Of a stretch of 60,000 nt of DNA, positions 56,366-60,000 are shown in pieces (position 1 is the first letter of the stretch; every line of letters begins with the position of its first letter). A program made the position numbers and the translations under genes. Source of the stretch: Antedon mediterranea (taxonomy: Eukaryota; Echinodermata; Crinoidea; Comatulida; Antedonidae). Under the pieces are notes generated by a model. The model did not search any database, had not been told where the DNA came from, and worked only from the letters and a program-made list of their open reading frames with translations. The stretch covers positions 30,626,501-30,686,500 of the forward strand of contig NC_092672.1 of assembly GCF_964355755.1 (NCBI RefSeq). The letters run 5' to 3'.

Positions 56366-56969
56366 GACATTAAGTAAACACATATACTTAACCCCGCCTA
56401 ACAATGTTCTGATTATTGTATTTTGATGATCTTAAGTATCATCCTCCAAGATTTACACAATACTACGAACTGATTAAAGTCTATGATTATATTAGAATCT
56501 GTAACATTTCTTTATAAAATGGAAGAAGTTAGACATTCCATCCATTGGTCATTATGCGCTATTATAATTATGAAGAAGCGTTTAAAAAAATGCCCGGCTA
56601 AGTTTTTGTTAAATTTTCAGAAAATAGGTTCAAACTCCAAAAAAATGTCTTGTCTTTGAAGGTTACGTCAAATATAGAATAGATACGGTTTTATCCAGCA
56701 TGTATGTCTAAATTCCAGCCAAGAAATATAATTTATTATAATTTACCTGATTCACTTTATAGTTGCCCTTTTTTTAATACATTTAATCAGGGAAGAGTTA
56801 AATTACAATAATAATAATAATAATAATTAATTTACATTAATTAGTAGTATTTGATTTATTACCGTACCAGAAGTACCGCATTGATGCAAAAAAAAAAAAC
56901 CAAAAAAATATTTTAGTTAGTGTGTTCTCTAAAAAAGGGCGCACCTTTAACATTTAGGGGAGGTGGGTG

Positions 56970-57015
56970 GAGACGCGGAACTTGATAGGCTTAGTCATAA
57001 AGTAGTTACATAGTT
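56970..57015 (-). repeat. Third copy of a palindrome-arm segment
   Basis: CGGAACTTGATAGGCTTAGTC with ATAAAGTAGTTACA is the complement of 3012-3050 and equals 7060-7096 with two or three changes. It is an isolated fragment of the repeat family that the foldback arms contain. The remaining 56366-57537 stretch shows no gene. Confidence 0.65.
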
Positions 57016-57537
57016 ACAGTTTGTTCTAAAGTGTGTTGTTTGATTTTTCTCTCTGCGATATAAATATATTATAGACCTAATATTGTTTTTATTATTATTA
57101 AATGTAATGTAAAAAATGGTTATCAATATGAAACTTACATCGGTTAATTCTGTCTAATATGATGTTTCAAAAAAAAAAAATCAACATATCAACATAGTTA
57201 TGCTTACCTCTATTATGAATGGTTTAATCCAATGTTGGGTTACTGTACTATTTAGTATTATGCTGATTATTTTCTTTCGATATTACTTTTCATAACTTTA
57301 CACCTGGAGGGCCACAACAAAAGGTTAGTGTTTACGGTTTCTACCTTTCTGCTTTCAGAATGGTTTGATCCATACATAATATAAATAGAAATTATGTTTC
57401 TACCTTGCTGCTTTCTGTACAGCTTTCTGTTGCGGCAAACAATTACCTGTTTTTGTAAAGATAACAAACAACTCATAATCCCATTTTCTCCTCAAATGAT
57501 TTGTATTCATTTTCTAAGTAAATAGCTAATAACAATA

Positions 57538-58619
57538 GATCGTTTTCACATCGACCAAATCATCAATAAAGGCAATAGAGTCATTGCTTATATTAAGTCA
57601 ATTATAGACCGATTTGATAATTTTAAGAGAATTTTTATTCTATTGGAAAACAATTGCTCTGCCTACAATAAATTACGCTTGTTAAGTGTGGGTCAGCCAA
57701 AGCAGGAAAGATATTGATAAAATTGAGTCACTTAAATTACAAATGGCGCGGTACATCTTAAAAGCTAGTAGAAATACACCTAAAGAGGCCTTGTATGGGG
57801 ATTTAGGGTGGGTTCCAATTAAAGTTATTCAAGATATATCTAGAGCCAAATTGATTAATTATGTAATGAACATGGATAAACACCGTTGGCCTAACTTTAT
57901 GCTTAATACGTGTCTAAGTTCAACCAAAAATGTAGAACCACGCTATAAACTGATTCCCAGTTTTGCTAAGACGTGTGCGTCTATTAATATGGACATCAAC
58001 TCAATTTTTGAAACTTCCTACCTCGGCAATGACCCTGATAGTCATTGGGTTAAGAGATTTAAAGAGTTGATGCATGACACAAACATTGCATTTTTGGAAA
58101 AGTGAAATGCTAAGAAAATCGTCACTTCAGTCATACTCTCCTATTAAGTCTAATCCGTGCCTTGAAAAATATTTATTGGATTGTACAGACTTTCTATGAT
58201 CTAGCCACAAATTCAAACTACGTTCTAACACCCTTCCTTTAGGTCACAGGAGTTGTAAGTGGCTTCCTGAATATGATGGTATCTGTAAAATGTGTAAGAA
58301 TGGTTTAGAAGACATTCAACATTTTCTATTCACATGTAACCAACGTAATGGCATAAGGATTGAAGAATATACCAAATTAGAATATGTGTTAATCAATATC
58401 AATCATTTAGATGTATGGGTAAATTTTATCTCTGGTGACCTGAACACCAAATTAAATTTTGCATTAAGTGGAACTGATAACTATACTATCATTATATGTA
58501 TGACTTCGATTCCATATCAAATGTCTTTGATTGTTACTGTAAGCACTATGTTAAAAGAGCATGGGCACACAGATGTATTGTTCTTGGCGAGTAATGTTCA
58601 TATCAATCAAACTAAATGA
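57538..58619 (+). pseudogene. LINE C reverse transcriptase C-terminal remnant
   Basis: DRFHIDQIINKGNRVIAYIK, a frameshift, TIALPTINYAC-stop-VWVSQSRKDI, IESLKLQMARYILKASRNTP, KEALYGDLGWVPIKVIQDIS, a frameshift near 58103, LLDCTDFL-stop, LPLGHRSCKWLPEYDGICKM and CKNGLEDIQHFLFTCNQRNG. The IExLxLxxxRxILxxxxxTPxxALYGxLGxxP block and the final C-x2-C-x7-H-x4-C knuckle (CKMCKNGLEDIQHFLFTC) are typical of the region after the RT in a LINE family different from A and B. At least two stops and two frameshifts make it dead. The 3' UTR probably runs to about 58960. Confidence 0.75.
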
Positions 58620-59705
58620 TTGATATCTCTCTCATTATAGTGTTAGGTCTACAATTGTTGATGCCCAATTCATTTTATATTGTACAGTTCCTACCTATTC
58701 TATTATTGTTTATTTCTTGTAATTTTATATTTTTAGGTGTCAGTGGGTTTCCTGCTGCTGTAGTGTTAATTATCAATGGAATTGTAGTTACTGTAGTTGA
58801 ATTGTTTTGACATGTTGACCTACGTCGACTTTTTATTGTAATTGTTATTTTCTATATCATGTTTTTTTTTTGTATATTTCTTTTGGATGCACCTTCCATT
58901 TGGTTGAGTCCCACTTTTGTAAAAGTGTAATCTCCAATTAAATTATTATTAATAGACTAAAAAAAAATGTTTATGCTAAACTCAGATTAAAACTTTATAT
59001 TATAATACAATCACAATATGTAGTTCCAGAGAGCCCACTAATAAATTTGAAGTATATAAGATAAAACAAACTCCGAAAAAAGTAAGACAAGCCATTTCGA
59101 TTCTATAAATATTTCTAACTTATATAAATATGACACTAAATATTCAGAATAATGCAATTGGATCTTTTGGCGGGGCTCAGAGTCATTTTGAACAAGAATG
59201 TATTTAATAGAAATATAAATATGTTCTTCAAGATTTGCATTTTATTTATTTGTAGGGTCAAGATAAAATGTCATTATCTTACGATATAAAATACTGAATT
59301 CATTTGGATGATGTACCTATGAACATATCATATCTATTTAGAAAAGCTCATTTGATTTGACTCCATGGATCGAACTAATGGGAAAGGTCATTTCATTGTA
59401 AAGAATTACATAATTATATTTGGGAATTTTTTAAATTACAGTACACCATGCTAAAATATGTCTTAAACACAAAAACTGTCAATCTTGGCTAGTTGTATGA
59501 AGTGTTTAAACTGAAATTATGGGAAAGTGTGGAAAATACCTTTACCCTCTTCAAAACAATGTTTGTGTAAAAGGAGGTGATGTGGTTCAAACAGTAACCG
59601 ACCACTTCTTAAACAGTAAAACCTGATCCTAACATTGGGAAATGTTAAGTACTAACCAAAGTGGGTGCAGTGTGAAAGATGACATATTCTGTGAATACAG
59701 AGACC
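58620..59705. other. LINE C 3' UTR, then AT-rich sequence
   Basis: 58870-58950 has TTTTGGATGCACC, GAGTCCCACTTTTGTAAAAG and AATTAAATTATTATT, like a LINE 3' end. The 64-codon frame at 58616-58810 is hydrophobic and not supported. Nothing is recognised from 58960 to 59705. Confidence 0.4.
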
Positions 59706-60000
59706 ATCAATCAATCAATCAATCAATCGTTCGATTTATATAGCGCCATTCCAACATTCATTGCTCATGGCGCTGTAGAAAAAATCAGAAAAGGTGAGTT
59801 TTGAGTAGTGACTTAAAGTGACTCAATAACGATGTGTGTTTAATGTTCAAGGGTAGGTGGTTCCAAAGTCCGATCTCCCCAACTATGTTTGCTCCTTGGA
59901 ATGTCCAGTAGCACCTGATGACTAGATCTTAGTTCTCGCTTTCCCTTCTTGACTGTCAACAATTCTGAGAGATATTTTAGAGCGCAACTATTTAGGCATC
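59706..60000 (-). mobile_element. CR1-like LINE 3' end, cut by window edge
   Basis: The minus strand reads GKRELRSSHQVLLDIPRSKH-SWGDRT, shifts frame, then LWNHLPLNIKHTSLLSHFKS-LLKTHLF and TGA. It is followed by GGCGCTATATAAATCGAACG and an (ATTG)n tail (59706-59728 on plus). The SWGDR...LWNxLP...FKxLLKTHLF tail and GCGCTATATAAAT ending with a short tandem tail are CR1/L2-type. It belongs to the same broad group as 19149-19650 but has a different tail unit. One frameshift lies near 59860. Confidence 0.8.

Noticed and set aside
1-60000. tRNA or rRNA genes
   Set aside because: I looked for TPsiC-type GGTTCGA/GTTCAA words with a pairing acceptor stem and found none convincing; a covariance-model scan would be needed to exclude them.

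Overview
The window is eukaryotic: AT-rich, dominated by mobile-element remains, with spliced gene pieces whose introns use GT/GC-AG borders and no prokaryotic-style gene packing. Recurrent AGGCCTA words, CR1/Jockey-type LINE ends and abundant inverted-repeat elements suggest a marine invertebrate, possibly an echinoderm or other non-vertebrate deuterostome. That assignment is a guess from sequence style.

Layout. 1-2632: gene-free flank with dispersed repeats. 2633-7467: a 4.8-kb palindromic, foldback-like element with near-identical arms that contain a 75-bp tandem repeat, itself interrupted by an insertion. 7800-8714: a 16-bp tandem array next to a second foldback element. 8715-14267: gene-poor, with a small MITE (10774-10936) and two older inverted-repeat pairs. 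14268-18022: a repeat copy split by a 3.0-kb inverted-repeat element; the related unsplit copy at 27814-28451 gives the empty site. 18200-25700: sparse, with a weak small exon, a CR1-like LINE 3' end, a MITE, an unidentified reading frame and dispersed repeats.

25766-35683 (minus strand) carries the only convincing host gene. It has a death-fold exon at 35.2-35.7 kb, an array of small phase-1 exons coding for acidic or Lys/Arg-rich linkers (34.9-33.5 kb), an unidentified 61-codon exon (30.6-30.8 kb) and a C-terminal DED-like exon (25.8-26.0 kb). Splice phases agree along the main path, but the first exon has a one-base frameshift, so the gene is a pseudogene, a polymorphic allele or carries a sequence error.

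36-56 kb is a degraded tandem duplication. A CR1/Jockey-like LINE (LINE A) followed by a unit related to the large intron of the death-fold gene appears three times (D1 39904-46206, D2 48017-54240, D3 54962-56365), with different deletions in each repeat. D1 and D2 are almost identical. Each carries a 3-kb palindromic element whose two arms contain outward-pointing remnants of a coding sequence ending in a tesmin/TSO1-like Cys-rich (CXC) motif. A second LINE (LINE B) is inserted in the reverse transcriptase region of the first LINE A copy. The right edge has two more LINE remnants (57.5-58.6 kb plus, 59.7-60 kb minus).
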